Shown here: positions 1 to 9,391 of the stretch, piece by piece
Numbering within the stretch: position 1 is the first letter of the stretch
How the letters are laid out: each line of letters begins with the position of its first letter
DNA from: Streptomyces xinghaiensis S187
GTDB taxonomy: Bacteria; Actinomycetota; Actinomycetes; Streptomycetales; Streptomycetaceae
Assembly (NCBI RefSeq): GCF_000220705.2
Contig: NZ_CP023202.1
Coordinates: forward strand, 2,852,001 to 2,916,000
Length of the DNA stretch: 64,000 bases
Direction of reading: 5' to 3'
Program-made: the position numbers and the translations under genes
Notes under the pieces: generated by a model
Seen by the model: the letters and a program-made list of their open reading frames with translations, nothing else
Told to the model about the DNA's origin: nothing
Databases searched by the model: none

Positions 1-441
1 GTCCGGTACCCGGGGCTCCTTGACGGCCACTTCGCGGTCGACGACCTCGTCCCGGGCCCGCCAGACGGTGCCCATGCCACCGTGCCCGAGCCGGGACAGC
101 AGGCGGTAACGGCCGCCGATGGTCCGGCCGGGCGCGGGGCCGGCGGCGCCCGGGACGGCTCCGTGCCGGGGCGGGGGCGGCGGGGTGGCGACCACTTCGG
201 TCGGCACGGGGGCCGGGGTTCCCGGCGCCGGATGGGACGCGGGCGGCCGGTGCGGCTCCGGTGGATGCGCGGCCGCCCCGTGGGACGCGGCGCCGGACGC
301 CGGCGTCCCGGGAGCCCGGTCCGGCTGCCCGGGCGCGGGCGCCGCGGCGGGGCCGGCGGCCGGGGGCGGCGGCGCGGGCGCGCCCGGTGGCGGGATGAGA
401 TAGCTGGTGGGCTCGTCGGCCCGTCCCCCGTCGTTCTTCAT
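1..441 (-). CDS. Ser/Thr protein kinase, N-terminal part (3' end outside window)
   Basis: The 5' 147 codons of a Hanks-type kinase lie on the minus strand and run off the left edge. The start chosen is the ATG at 441 (MKNDGGRADEPTSYLIPP). About 105 residues rich in Pro and Ala come first. The kinase N-lobe then begins with GGRYRLLSRLGHGGMGTVW, containing the glycine-rich loop GHGGMG, and the invariant Lys is in VAVKEP. The rest of the catalytic domain and any membrane segment are not visible. It is the first of four tandem minus-strand kinase genes, so it probably belongs to a kinase cluster of the SCO4775-4779 kind. The family call is firm; the function is unknown. Confidence 0.85.
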   Translation of the reverse strand, partial: MKNDGGRADEPTSYLIPPPGAPAPPPPAAGPAAAPAPGQPDRAPGTPASGAASHGAAAHPPEPHRPPASHPAPGTPAPVPTEVVATPPPPPRHGAVPGAAGPAPGRTIGGRYRLLSRLGHGGMGTVWRARDEVVDREVAVKEPRVPD

Positions 442-603
442 GGCCCCATCATGGCCGTCCCCCGGCGCCCGGTTCCAGTCGGTGCCCCGCGACGGTGCAG
501 CACCGTGACATAGCGCGCCACGGGGCGGGGCGCGCGGCACGGACCCCGGGATACGGCCCCGCGGCTCCGCGAACGGCACCCGTCGCGCGCGGCACCCGTG
601 GAA

Positions 604-2247
604 CTACCAGGGCGCGCGCGGGTGTTCGCGTTCGCGGCCCGCCGCCGCCTCCTCGTCCGCCCGCAGACGCTCCGGCGCGCCGCCGCCGTCCGCCGCCGTG
701 CCGGTCCCCTCCGCGGCCGGGAGCCGGCCGGTGAGCGGCGGAACGGGCACCTCCGGGAGGGACCGCGCGGACGCCGGGGCCGACGGGAGCGGAGCACCCG
801 CGGCGGTGCCACCGGCGGGCGTGGCCGGAGCGGACGCCCCGTCCACCCCGGACAGCCGGCCCGGCACGGACGGACCGGCGGCGGACGAGGCGGAGCCCGA
901 CGGGCCGCGGCCGGACGGGCCGGACCGGGACGGGCCCGGCGGCGCGGAGGACGACGGCCCGCCGCCGGACGGCCCGGGAGAGGCGGAGGAACGGGACGCG
1001 CTGGGCGTCGCCGCCCGGCTCGTGGGCCCTCCGCTGCCGCTGCCCTCGCCGTCTCCGGTCCCGTCCGGGCGCGAGGTGGACGTCGGCCGGTCGTCCAGCG
1101 GGGTCTCGCCGTTCACCAGCATCGCCACCGCGGCCACACCCGTACCGCCGGCCGCCGCGACCATCAGGGCCGCGGCCAGCGCCGTGCGCCCCCGGTGCCG
1201 GCTCCAGCGCGGCGGCAGCAGCGGGCCGAGCGGCGGCCCGCCGGGGTGACCGTCCCCGGGGCGGACCGCGTCCGGCGGCGGCCCCGCGTACCCGGCCGCC
1301 GCGGCGGCGTCTGCACCGGCGTCCGCACCGGCGTCCGCACCGGCGCCGCCGGCCGCGCCGCCCCGCCCGCCCTCGGCCCGCGCGAAGCGCGGCACCTCCG
1401 GCATCCGGCCGGTGCGCAGATACTCCGTCAGCAGCCCCTCGGCCTCCGCCGCGCCCATCCTGCGCGCCGGGTCGCGCTCCAGCAGGCCGAGGATCGCGGG
1501 GAGCAGCGGGCGGGCGGCCTCCGGCGGCCGGATGTCGCCCGCCATGACGGCGTGCAGCACCCCGCCCAGCGAGTCCTGCTGGAAGGGGGTGCGGCCGCTG
1601 AGCGCCGCGCACAGCAGCACCCCGAGCGACCACAGGTCGGACTCCGGGCCGGCGCCGGTGCCCGCCATCCGCTCGGGTGCGGTGTACTCGGGCGAGCCGA
1701 CGAAGGTACCGCTCTCGGTGATCGTCGTGCCGCCGTCCATCCGCGCGACGCCGAAGTCCGTCAGCACCACCCGTCCCGCCGGGGCCTCCAGCAGGACGTT
1801 GGCGGGTTTGAGGTCCCGGTGCAGCACGCCGTGCCGGTGCGCCTCGCGGAGCGCGCCCAGCAGGGCGAGCCCGATCCGGGCGGCCTCGCGCGGCGGCACG
1901 GAGCCCTCGGCGGCGATGCGGTCGGCCAGCGTCCGGCCGACGATCAGTTCCATGACGATCCAGGGGCGTTCGTCCTCCTCCACCACGTCGTGGACGACGA
2001 CCACACTGGGGTGCCGGACCTGCGCGACCGTACGGGCCTCGCGCAGGGTGCGCTCGCGCTGCGACCGCGCGTCGCTCTCCGGGAGCCCTTCGCCGACATG
2101 GATCTCCTTGACGGCAACGTGCCGTTGGAGCAGTTCGTCGGTGGCGCGCCACACGGTCCCCATGCCGCCCCGGCCGAGCCGGAAGTCCAGGCGGTAGCGG
2201 CCGGCGATGAGTGGGCTCTCCGCCCCGAAGCTCCCCATGATGCCCAT
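604..2247 (-). CDS. transmembrane Ser/Thr protein kinase
   Basis: This 547-residue kinase is complete: glycine loop GRGGMG (26-31), ATP-binding Lys47 in VAVK, catalytic HRDLKPAN (Asp145) and DFG (164-166). A Gly/Ala/Pro-rich linker with a GADA repeat follows. One membrane segment (AALMVAAAGGTGVAAVAMLV) is followed by a Ser/Pro/Gly-rich outer tail with no recognised sensor domain. The ATG at 2247 is used; an in-frame ATG at 2238 is also possible, and the longer reading upstream has no kinase features. It most likely phosphorylates cytoplasmic proteins from the membrane in response to an unknown signal. It lies 137 bp downstream of the degenerate kinase gene and is probably transcribed with it. 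Confidence 0.92.
   Translation of the reverse strand: MGIMGSFGAESPLIAGRYRLDFRLGRGGMGTVWRATDELLQRHVAVKEIHVGEGLPESDARSQRERTLREARTVAQVRHPSVVVVHDVVEEDERPWIVMELIVGRTLADRIAAEGSVPPREAARIGLALLGALREAHRHGVLHRDLKPANVLLEAPAGRVVLTDFGVARMDGGTTITESGTFVGSPEYTAPERMAGTGAGPESDLWSLGVLLCAALSGRTPFQQDSLGGVLHAVMAGDIRPPEAARPLLPAILGLLERDPARRMGAAEAEGLLTEYLRTGRMPEVPRFARAEGGRGGAAGGAGADAGADAGADAAAAAGYAGPPPDAVRPGDGHPGGPPLGPLLPPRWSRHRGRTALAAALMVAAAGGTGVAAVAMLVNGETPLDDRPTSTSRPDGTGDGEGSGSGGPTSRAATPSASRSSASPGPSGGGPSSSAPPGPSRSGPSGRGPSGSASSAAGPSVPGRLSGVDGASAPATPAGGTAAGAPLPSAPASARSLPEVPVPPLTGRLPAAEGTGTAADGGGAPERLRADEEAAAGREREHPRAPW
1309..1344. repeat. 12-bp tandem repeat, three copies
   Basis: Three consecutive units of GTCYGCACCGGC lie inside the kinase gene and encode the GADA repeats of its linker. 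A slippage-type coding microsatellite is the simplest reading. Confidence 0.85.
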
Positions 2248-2384
2248 GGTGCCCCAGGTTTTCGGGCGATCCGAGGGTCTTCGCCTGCCGGTTCCGTTTA
2301 AACTTCCCGGCCGGGAACGTCTTTCGGCCAGACCTCGGCAGCGCCGGAGAGCGGCCCCGCGGGGCTCCGGCCGCGCTCCGCCCC

Positions 2385-5300
2385 TCAGTCCGTGGGGCTG
2401 TAGGTGGCGGTCGCCTGCTCGAAGAAGCGGGCCACTTCCTGCTTGTCCGCGACCGGCCCGGAGACCAGGACGAGGTGGTAGCGGCCGTCGATGATCATCG
2501 CCAGATTGCGGGTGTGAATCTGCCGGTCCGCGTCGTCCCGCCAGGTGAAGGTCCCCTCGGCCATCGAGGTCTGCCCGACCTCGATCCGCCGCAGCCCGGA
2601 GGCCGAGGACCACTGCGACTCCCGGAACGGTGCCAGCTCGCGCTCGGCGTCCTGCTGGTAGGCCATCGGGTCGCCGCCGAACTCCTCGACGGTGTCCCGC
2701 CCCGGCACGACGGTCAGTTCGAAGTCGCCCCGGCCGTAGCGGACCTGACCGAGGGAGTTCTCACCGCGCCGCTCCCAGCTCTCGTGCACGGCGATCCGGA
2801 AGCCCTCCGGGTCGGTGCGGAGCTTGAAGCCCTTGGCGAGACCGGAGGTGCCGGACGAGCCGGAGGAGCCGTCCTTCTCCCGCTCGTTCCCGCTCTCCTT
2901 CCGGCCGCCGTCCCCGCCTTCTCCGCCGTCGCCGCCGCCCGCGGTCCCCTGTTCGCCCTCGTCCTCTCCCTCGCCCGGGGAGGCCTCGGCGGACGGGGCC
3001 GGGCTCGGCGCTCCCGCCGTGCCCGCGCGGCCGGTGCCGCCGTCGGCCGAGTCCCCGGCGCGGGGCATGAAGAGCATCGCGTACGCGACGGCACCGGCCA
3101 GCGCCAGCAGGATCAGCAGAAGCAGCAGCCGTCCCAGACGGCGCGGGCTGTGCCGGTGCTCCTTCGCCCGCTTGTGCCGGCCGTGCACCACCGCTCCGCC
3201 GGCGCGGCGGCGGCGCACCAGTTCGCCCCGGCGGCGTATCACCGGCAGCCGCCGCGGGTCGGCGTCCGCACCGGGGCCGAGGGAGGGGACGGTGACCGTG
3301 CGCGCGCCGACGTCCGGCTCCGGAGCCGTACGGATGAGCGACCGCAGCCAGCCGCGCACCTCCTCGAACTCCGGCCGTTCGGTGGGGTCCTGACGCAGCA
3401 GCGACTCGACGACGGGCCGCAGCGCACCGCACTCCTCGGCGAACGCGGGCGCCTCGGTGCAGACGAGCTGGACCAGTTCGGCCGCGCTCTCCTCGGGGTA
3501 GGGCGCGTGGCCCTGCACGGCGCGGAAGAGGAGCGCGCCGACGGCCCACAGATCGGTGGCGGGGCCGATGGGCGGCGCGAGCTGCCAGTTGCCGTGCACG
3601 GGACCGGCCTGTTCGGGCGCCCAGCGTTCGGTGACGGCACCGACGACCAGGATGCGGGCCTGGCGGGCCCGTTCGGCGGCCAGGGGCGTGGTGGGACCCC
3701 GCTGGTACCGCCCGGTGCCCGGGCCGCCCGCGGGGGTCCCGTCCCAGCCGCCGCCGGACGGCGCGGGGTCGTCCCAGCCGGCAGGGGGCCGGGGGCCGCC
3801 CGGGCCGGGGGACGGGACGGCCTGGGTGGCCGGGGCGTCCGGCGTCGTCCGGGCGCCGTCGCGGTGGCCGGCGGACGGCAGGCCGGGCCGGTGCGCGCCC
3901 CCCGCTCCGCCGGACGGTGCCGCACCGCCGGGCCGCTCGCCGCCCGGCCGGCGGGCCGGCTCCACGGCACCGGGACGCCGTGCCTGCTCGACGGCGCCGG
4001 TGCGGTGCGGCGGGCGGCCCTCGGGTCCGGGGCGTCGCGCCGGCGCGGGCGGACCCGGGCGGCCGTCGGGACCGTACGCGTAAGGGCCGTGCTGCGGCCG
4101 CGGGGCCTCGCGGTCGTACGGAGCGAGCCCGGCATGCGGACCGGGCGAACGGCCGGGGCCGTGGCCGCCCTCGCGGCGGTCCTGCCCCGTGGAGCCGGAC
4201 GGCCGGTCCGCGTCGGGGCCGGGGCCGGGTCCGCTCCCGGCACCGGTCCGCCGGGCCGGGTCGCCGTCCGGCCGGCGTGCCGGCTCGAAGGAGTCGCGCG
4301 GACGGGGCGGCCCGGCGGCGCCGGACCGACCCGACTGCTGGCCGGAGCGCGGCTGTTGGGGCTGTCCGGGCCATCCCGCCGTCTCGGGCCGCCCGGCTTC
4401 CGCGGACCGGTCGGTCTCACCCTGCCGTGCGGTCTCACCCTGCCGTATGGACGCCCCGGACGGCCCCGGTTCCCCGGACCGCCCCGGGTGGCGGGGCTGT
4501 TCCTCGCGGCGGCCCGTCCCCGGGGGCAGCGCATGGCCGCCGAAGGGCCGTTCGGCGGGCGGCAGGGCCGAGCGCTCCCGGTCCGCACGGTCCGTGCCGC
4601 CGGACGGGCGGTCCGGTTCACCGGCGCCCTCGGGACGGCGCCCGGAGGGGACCGGCCTTCCGCGGCCCTGCTGTCCGGTGCCGGGGGAGCCCGGGGGTCC
4701 GCCCGGGCGCCCGGGCCGTCCCGTACTGCCGTGCCAGCTCGACTCCGCCGGCACGGGGACGTCGGGCAGCCCGCCCCGGTGCGGTGCGGACGTCCCACCG
4801 GACCCCGGGAGGTGCTCGGCGCCCGGCCACCGGGGCACACCGGCACCGGGCGCCCCGGAACCGGGGACGGCACCGTCCGGGACGGCGGGCCCGGGAACCG
4901 TGCGGCCCGGGACGGCGGGACCGGGGATGCCGCCGCCGGGCGCCGCTGGGCCCAGTGCGGTGCCGCCCGGTACGAAGCCCCCCGGCGTGGCGGGGCCGGG
5001 AACGGCGGGACCGAGAGCGGGGCCGCCGGGCACGGCGGGGCCCGGGGCGCCGCCCGGGAGCGCGGGACCGGGCAGGCCCGGTGCCGCCGCGGTGCCATTG
5101 CCCTCCACGTCGCGGGAACCCTCGCGGGCCGCGGCGTCCCCGGACGGTCCCTGTCGTCCGGGTCCGCCGGTCGCGCTGCCGTCCGGGCCCGGCAGGGCGG
5201 ACAGCGGACGGACCCGGGGCTGCGCCTCGGGCTGGACCCGGGGCGGGATCTGGGCGCGGGCCGCCGCACGGGCGCCGGCCGAGTAGGCGGCGATCGCACG

Positions 5301-6695
5301 GGAGCGGGGCTGCCTGCCGTCCGTGCCGGGCTGGTCCGCGGGGCCGGCCGGGCCGGAGTCGCGCTCCGGTCCGGCCACGGGGCGGAGGCCGCCGCCGTCC
5401 GCGCCGCCCGCCCGGCCGGGGCCCCCGGAACCGTCCCGTCCGGAGACCGACGGGCCGGGGTCGGGGGCGGGCGCGCCGGGGCCGGGGGCAGGGGCGCCCT
5501 CGGAGCCGTAGTACGCCGGAACGGCGCCTTCCCCGCCCGGGGCCGGGGTGGCCCCGGCAGGGGCGTCCGGCCCCCGGCCGGGGGCGAGTTCGGGACGCTG
5601 CACGGCCGGACCGCTGCCCGGGGGGCGGGGCCCGTACGAGGTCCGGACCCCGTCCAGGTCGGCGGCGGAGGCGGCCCGGCCGGACGGGGACGGGCGCCGG
5701 AAGGCACGGTGGGGATCGGGGCCGGGGACGGGACCGGTGTACGGGGCACGCCCCGGACCCTCGTAGCCCAGACCGGCCGGGCCCGCCGTGCCCGCGGGGC
5801 CGGCAGGACGGCCGGGACCACCGCCGTACGACCGGCCGGAACCGCCGTCGTCACCAGGGCCGCCGGCCTGCCCGCGGGCAGCGCCCGGCTCACCGGCGCC
5901 CGTGCCCTGCCGGACCGGACCACCGGGCCCGCCCGGACCGCCGAAACCGCCGCCCGGACCGCCCGGGCCGCCCGGACCACCGCCGAAGTCCTCGGAACCG
6001 CCCGGGCCTCCGGGCCCCCCGGGCCCGCCGTCGAAGCCTCCCGGGCCTCCCGGACCCTCCGGTCCGCCCGGTGCTCCCGGTCCGCCGGGCCCGCCCGGCC
6101 CGTCCTCCGGCGGCGGTGTCGGGTCGTAGCCGCAGAGCGCTTCCTCCGCCGCGCCGGACGCGAGCCCCGTCAGCATGGCCCGCCCGTCCTCGCAGACGAG
6201 CACCGTGCGGGCCGTGATGTTGCGGTGGATCCAGCCCTGGGCGTGCAGCGCCGACAGGGCGGTCAGGACGTCGGCCGCGACCTCCGCCGCGCGGTGCGGG
6301 GAGAGCGTGTGTTCGGCGAGCAGCGCGGCCAGCGGCCGGCCCACCACGAGTTCGCTGACGATCCACAGCCCGCCGCCCTCGGCGAACACGTCGAACACCT
6401 GGTCGTACCGGGGATGGTCGGACACCGCCGCCGCGGCCTGAGCGGCGGCCAGGGCGCGCCGCACCGCCGGATCACCGGCCCCGCGGGCGGGGCCGCCCGG
6501 GGCTCCGGGCCCGTAACTGCCGTCGGCGCCGACGATCTCGGCCTCGACGGTTTCCGGCAGGGGAATGTGCCGGATCAGGACTTCCTGGCCGCTGTAGGTG
6601 TCGAAGGCGCGGGTCTCGGTGGCGTCGAACACCTCGTCGGCGGTTCGGGGCAGGCGGTAGCGGCCGGCCAGCACCCGGCCCGCGTAGTCCTCCAC
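2385..6695 (-). CDS. degenerate Ser/Thr kinase (pseudokinase) with a giant low-complexity insert, transmembrane
   Basis: About 1436 residues. The N-lobe (GRVLAGRYRLP, then DTYSGQEVLIRHIPLP) has no glycine loop, and Arg replaces the ATP-binding Lys. The catalytic loop reads IHRNITARTVL (156-166), with Asn159 for the catalytic Asp, and the DFG position reads TGL (176-178). From about residue 190 to 1000 there is Gly/Pro-rich sequence with GGP and VPG repeats. The C-lobe then resumes with ERWAPEQ (about 1025) and PATDLWAVGALLF. A membrane segment (about 1185-1210) precedes an outer domain of about 150 residues ending in ATYSPTD. I chose the GTG at 6695 because GGGGAGG lies just upstream and the protein then starts VEDYAGRVLAGRYRLP; a GTG at 6728 is also in frame. 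Phosphotransfer looks unlikely; a sensor or scaffold role is inferred. Confidence 0.88.
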   Translation of the reverse strand: MEDYAGRVLAGRYRLPRTADEVFDATETRAFDTYSGQEVLIRHIPLPETVEAEIVGADGSYGPGAPGGPARGAGDPAVRRALAAAQAAAAVSDHPRYDQVFDVFAEGGGLWIVSELVVGRPLAALLAEHTLSPHRAAEVAADVLTALSALHAQGWIHRNITARTVLVCEDGRAMLTGLASGAAEEALCGYDPTPPPEDGPGGPGGPGAPGGPEGPGGPGGFDGGPGGPGGPGGSEDFGGGPGGPGGPGGGFGGPGGPGGPVRQGTGAGEPGAARGQAGGPGDDGGSGRSYGGGPGRPAGPAGTAGPAGLGYEGPGRAPYTGPVPGPDPHRAFRRPSPSGRAASAADLDGVRTSYGPRPPGSGPAVQRPELAPGRGPDAPAGATPAPGGEGAVPAYYGSEGAPAPGPGAPAPDPGPSVSGRDGSGGPGRAGGADGGGLRPVAGPERDSGPAGPADQPGTDGRQPRSRAIAAYSAGARAAARAQIPPRVQPEAQPRVRPLSALPGPDGSATGGPGRQGPSGDAAAREGSRDVEGNGTAAAPGLPGPALPGGAPGPAVPGGPALGPAVPGPATPGGFVPGGTALGPAAPGGGIPGPAVPGRTVPGPAVPDGAVPGSGAPGAGVPRWPGAEHLPGSGGTSAPHRGGLPDVPVPAESSWHGSTGRPGRPGGPPGSPGTGQQGRGRPVPSGRRPEGAGEPDRPSGGTDRADRERSALPPAERPFGGHALPPGTGRREEQPRHPGRSGEPGPSGASIRQGETARQGETDRSAEAGRPETAGWPGQPQQPRSGQQSGRSGAAGPPRPRDSFEPARRPDGDPARRTGAGSGPGPGPDADRPSGSTGQDRREGGHGPGRSPGPHAGLAPYDREAPRPQHGPYAYGPDGRPGPPAPARRPGPEGRPPHRTGAVEQARRPGAVEPARRPGGERPGGAAPSGGAGGAHRPGLPSAGHRDGARTTPDAPATQAVPSPGPGGPRPPAGWDDPAPSGGGWDGTPAGGPGTGRYQRGPTTPLAAERARQARILVVGAVTERWAPEQAGPVHGNWQLAPPIGPATDLWAVGALLFRAVQGHAPYPEESAAELVQLVCTEAPAFAEECGALRPVVESLLRQDPTERPEFEEVRGWLRSLIRTAPEPDVGARTVTVPSLGPGADADPRRLPVIRRRGELVRRRRAGGAVVHGRHKRAKEHRHSPRRLGRLLLLLILLALAGAVAYAMLFMPRAGDSADGGTGRAGTAGAPSPAPSAEASPGEGEDEGEQGTAGGGDGGEGGDGGRKESGNEREKDGSSGSSGTSGLAKGFKLRTDPEGFRIAVHESWERRGENSLGQVRYGRGDFELTVVPGRDTVEEFGGDPMAYQQDAERELAPFRESQWSSASGLRRIEVGQTSMAEGTFTWRDDADRQIHTRNLAMIIDGRYHLVLVSGPVADKQEVARFFEQATATYSPTD
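3700..6125 (-). repeat. low-complexity Gly/Pro coding insert splitting the kinase fold
   Basis: This part of the degenerate kinase gene encodes about 800 residues between the DFG-equivalent and APE-equivalent motifs. The upstream part (about 5900-6110) encodes dense GGP triplets resembling collagen-like repeats. The middle (about 4800-5050) encodes PGPAVPG and VPGG units resembling elastin-like repeats. The rest is rich in Arg, Pro and Ser. The frame stays open throughout, which argues against simple decay. Confidence 0.85.
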
Positions 6696-6988
6696 GACGC
6701 CTCCCCAAAGCGCGCGTTCCGCATCCACCCGGAACAGTCAACCCTGTTCGCCCACCGACCCGTTGCGGCTGCGTAGCGTCCGCACCGTTTCACGATACGT
6801 GCCCCGGCGGGGCAGTGCGGAGCGGACGGCGTAACCGGTTGCCCCGCCCCCGCACGGAGCGGGCCGGGGACCGCGGCCGGACGGGCGCACGCGCTGCACG
6901 GGAGCCGCTCGTGCGCCGCCCGGCGCGCCCTGGGTGCGCCCCCGGCGCGACCGTTCCGCCGCCCCGAGAGCGAGCTCAGCCGGTGGGC

Positions 6989-9163
6989 TCAGCCGGTGGG
7001 CTTGAACGTCCGGAACGCCGTCTCGCGGAGCGTGGTGCACTCCTTGCCGTCCCACTCGTCCGCCACGCAGGTGATCATGATCGAGTAGGCATGGCTGTCG
7101 TCCACCTTGAAGCCGCGGTTGAGCACCCGCACCCGCTCGCCGCTCCGGTTGTACTCGAACTCCCAGTCGGCCACGGTCGGATAGTCCCGGTACTCCGCAG
7201 TCTTGATGCCCCGTGAGGAGTATCCGGGGAACGAGCCGCGCGACGCCTGCTCCTGGGCGCGCCAGGCCGCGACCGCGTCGTCCTTCGGCTGGGAGCTGAA
7301 GTCGACCTGTATCCGCGGCACTCCGCCGGACTCGCTGTACTCGCCGCCGGAGTTCTGGCCCGCTATCCGCGTGAGCTTCCAGTTCCCGGGCATCGCCATG
7401 GAGAAGTTGAAGCGGTTCTCGGTTCTGGTCTCGTAGCCCTCGGGGATCTTGTCCGCGTCTCCGGCATCCGTGCCGCCGTCCTTGCCGCTCTCGCCGTCCT
7501 GCCCGCCGTCCTTGCCGGCGGAGCCCTCGTCGTCCGGCTTCCCCTCGCTCGTGCCGTCATGCGCGGACTCCGAGGGATCGGCCGACGCCCCGGCGTCCTT
7601 GCCGGCGTCCGCGGAGTCGTCCGTGCCGCCGTCGGCACCGCTGCTGGCCGCCCTGTCGTCCTTGGCGCCGCCCGCCGGGTCGCCGCCGCTGCCGTCGCCG
7701 TCGAAGGTGAAGGCCAGCACCACGCCCAGCACGGCGAGCGCCAGGACCCCCGCGATGAGGGCCAGCACTCGTCGCGGCACCACGTCCGTGATCGCGGCGG
7801 TGACGGGCCGCCGGGTACCGGTGCCCGTGTCCGCCGAGGGCGAGGCGTGGCCGGCGGTGGCCGGGGCGGCCGTACCGGCGGACGAGGCCGGGCCGGAGGA
7901 GGGCTCCGAGGCGGAGGAGGCGGGGGAGGCGGGGGAGGCGGGGGAGGACGCTTTGGAGGCAGCCCCGGCAGCGGCGGCGGCCCGCGCCGAGCGCAGCGCG
8001 GAGCGCAGCCGCCCCTCCTTGGCGCTGCGGCCGTCGGGCTGCGGTGCGGAGTCCGGCGGGGAGTCCGCCGCCGAGCCGGCCGGGGCGTCCGCGCCGGCCG
8101 CGGGCTTCCCGCCCGCTGACGGCTCCGGCTTCCGGCCGTTCCCGCTCCCGCCGTTCCCGTCCCCGGCCGCGGAGGCGCCCGCCGCGGCGCCCACGGCACC
8201 CGCGCCCGCCCCCGCGGCCCTCTTCGTCCCCTTGTTCCCCCTGCTCCCCTTGGCTTCCTTGCCGGACGGCTCCGCCGGCACCGCCATCGTCCGGGTCCTC
8301 GCGGCCTGCGGGCGTTCCTCGGTCTCCGCGAGGACCCCGGTGAGCAGGGCCCGCGCGCCCGCGTCGTCGAGGCGCCGCTGCGGGTCCTTCTCCAGCAGCC
8401 CGTAGATGACGTCCGCCAGCGGCCCCGCGTGCTCCGGCGGCGGAACCGGCTCCGTCATCACGGCCGTCAGCGTGGCGAGCCCGTTGCCCTTGTCGTACGG
8501 CGGCACACCCTCCACGCAGGCGTACAGCAGACCGCCGAGCGACCAGAGGTCGGAGGGCGGGCCGGGCTTGTGGCCGCGGGCCCGCTCGGGGGAGATGTAC
8601 GAGGGCGCGCCGACGAGCATGCCGGTCGAGGTGACGGACGGGTCGCCCTCGACCTGCGCGATGCCGAAGTCGGTGAGCACCACCCGGCTGTCGTCGCCGG
8701 AGATCAGCACATTGGACGGCTTCACGTCGCGGTGCAGGATGCCCTCGCGGTGCGCGGCGCGCAGCACGTCGAGGACGGCGAGGCCCACCTCGGCGGCCCG
8801 GCGCGGGGAGAGCCGGCCCTTGTCCCGGATGACCTCGGCGAGCGAGGAGCCCTCGATGAGCTCCATGACGATCCAGGGGCGGTCGTCCTCGTCGACGACG
8901 TCGTAGACGGTGATGCCGCCGTTGGCGCGGATCCGGGCGATGGCCTTCGCCTCGCGCAGGGTCCGGGTGATCAGCCGCCGCTTCTCGTCCTCGTCGACGG
9001 AGGAGGGGAAGCGCAGTTCCTTGACCGCGACCTGACGGCCCAGCGTCTCGTCGACGGCGCGCCAGACGGTACCCATGCCGCCGCGCCCCAGCACCTCGCC
9101 CAGCCGGTAGCGGCCGGCCAGGATCCGTCCGGTGGCGCCCTGCGTCTGCTCCGGCTCCGACAT
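6989..9163 (-). CDS. transmembrane Ser/Thr protein kinase
   Basis: This 724-residue kinase starts at ATG 9163 (MSEPEQTQGATGRILAGRYRL). It has GRGGMG (26-31), Lys48 in VAVKEL, HRDVKPSN (Asp146), DFGIAQ and SPERARGHKPGPPSDLWSLG. A long Ala/Gly/Ser-rich linker (about 300-500) leads to one membrane segment (VLALIAGVLALAVLGVVLAF), an acidic Asp/Gly/Lys-rich stretch and an outer domain of about 150 residues (from YETRTENRFNFSMAMPGNWKL). That domain resembles the outer domain of the neighbouring degenerate kinase, including a terminal aromatic/threonine motif, so the two may sense related signals. The coding potential of the longer upstream reading (to 10426) is antisense to the next gene and was left out. 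Confidence 0.93.
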   Translation of the reverse strand: MSEPEQTQGATGRILAGRYRLGEVLGRGGMGTVWRAVDETLGRQVAVKELRFPSSVDEDEKRRLITRTLREAKAIARIRANGGITVYDVVDEDDRPWIVMELIEGSSLAEVIRDKGRLSPRRAAEVGLAVLDVLRAAHREGILHRDVKPSNVLISGDDSRVVLTDFGIAQVEGDPSVTSTGMLVGAPSYISPERARGHKPGPPSDLWSLGGLLYACVEGVPPYDKGNGLATLTAVMTEPVPPPEHAGPLADVIYGLLEKDPQRRLDDAGARALLTGVLAETEERPQAARTRTMAVPAEPSGKEAKGSRGNKGTKRAAGAGAGAVGAAAGASAAGDGNGGSGNGRKPEPSAGGKPAAGADAPAGSAADSPPDSAPQPDGRSAKEGRLRSALRSARAAAAAGAASKASSPASPASPASSASEPSSGPASSAGTAAPATAGHASPSADTGTGTRRPVTAAITDVVPRRVLALIAGVLALAVLGVVLAFTFDGDGSGGDPAGGAKDDRAASSGADGGTDDSADAGKDAGASADPSESAHDGTSEGKPDDEGSAGKDGGQDGESGKDGGTDAGDADKIPEGYETRTENRFNFSMAMPGNWKLTRIAGQNSGGEYSESGGVPRIQVDFSSQPKDDAVAAWRAQEQASRGSFPGYSSRGIKTAEYRDYPTVADWEFEYNRSGERVRVLNRGFKVDDSHAYSIMITCVADEWDGKECTTLRETAFRTFKPTG

Positions 9164-9391
9164 GTGTCCCCTCAGCGCTGCGATGTCCAGGCGGTGGCGC
9201 CGAGTTGGCAGTGGCTCACCGCGCCTCTGTCGCAACCGCGGTGGTCCGCCCCGGCAGAGTCTCCATTCTCCCCCATGCCCCGCCATGCCCATGCCCGGGG
9301 TCCGGCGCGTCATGCCCCGCGTACACGGGCCGCGCCGCCGGCCGTCATCATGGGCGCGTACACGGAGCGGAGCCCGGAGGGAGGCCGCACG

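Noticed and set aside
598..2301. A 567-codon plus-strand open frame
   Set aside because: Antisense to a well-supported kinase; Arg/Gly-rich with no domain.
5900..6110. Regular short repeats that could suggest a CRISPR array
   Set aside because: They are coding Gly-Gly-Pro triplets without spacers, inside one open frame.
2475..6776. A 1433-codon plus-strand open frame opposite the degenerate kinase
   Set aside because: It is an antisense by-product of high GC; the minus strand carries kinase motifs, a membrane segment and proper starts.
6976..7001. Direct 13-bp duplication at the end of the kinase gene
   Set aside because: It only repeats the last codons and stop; no sign of an attachment site or insertion.
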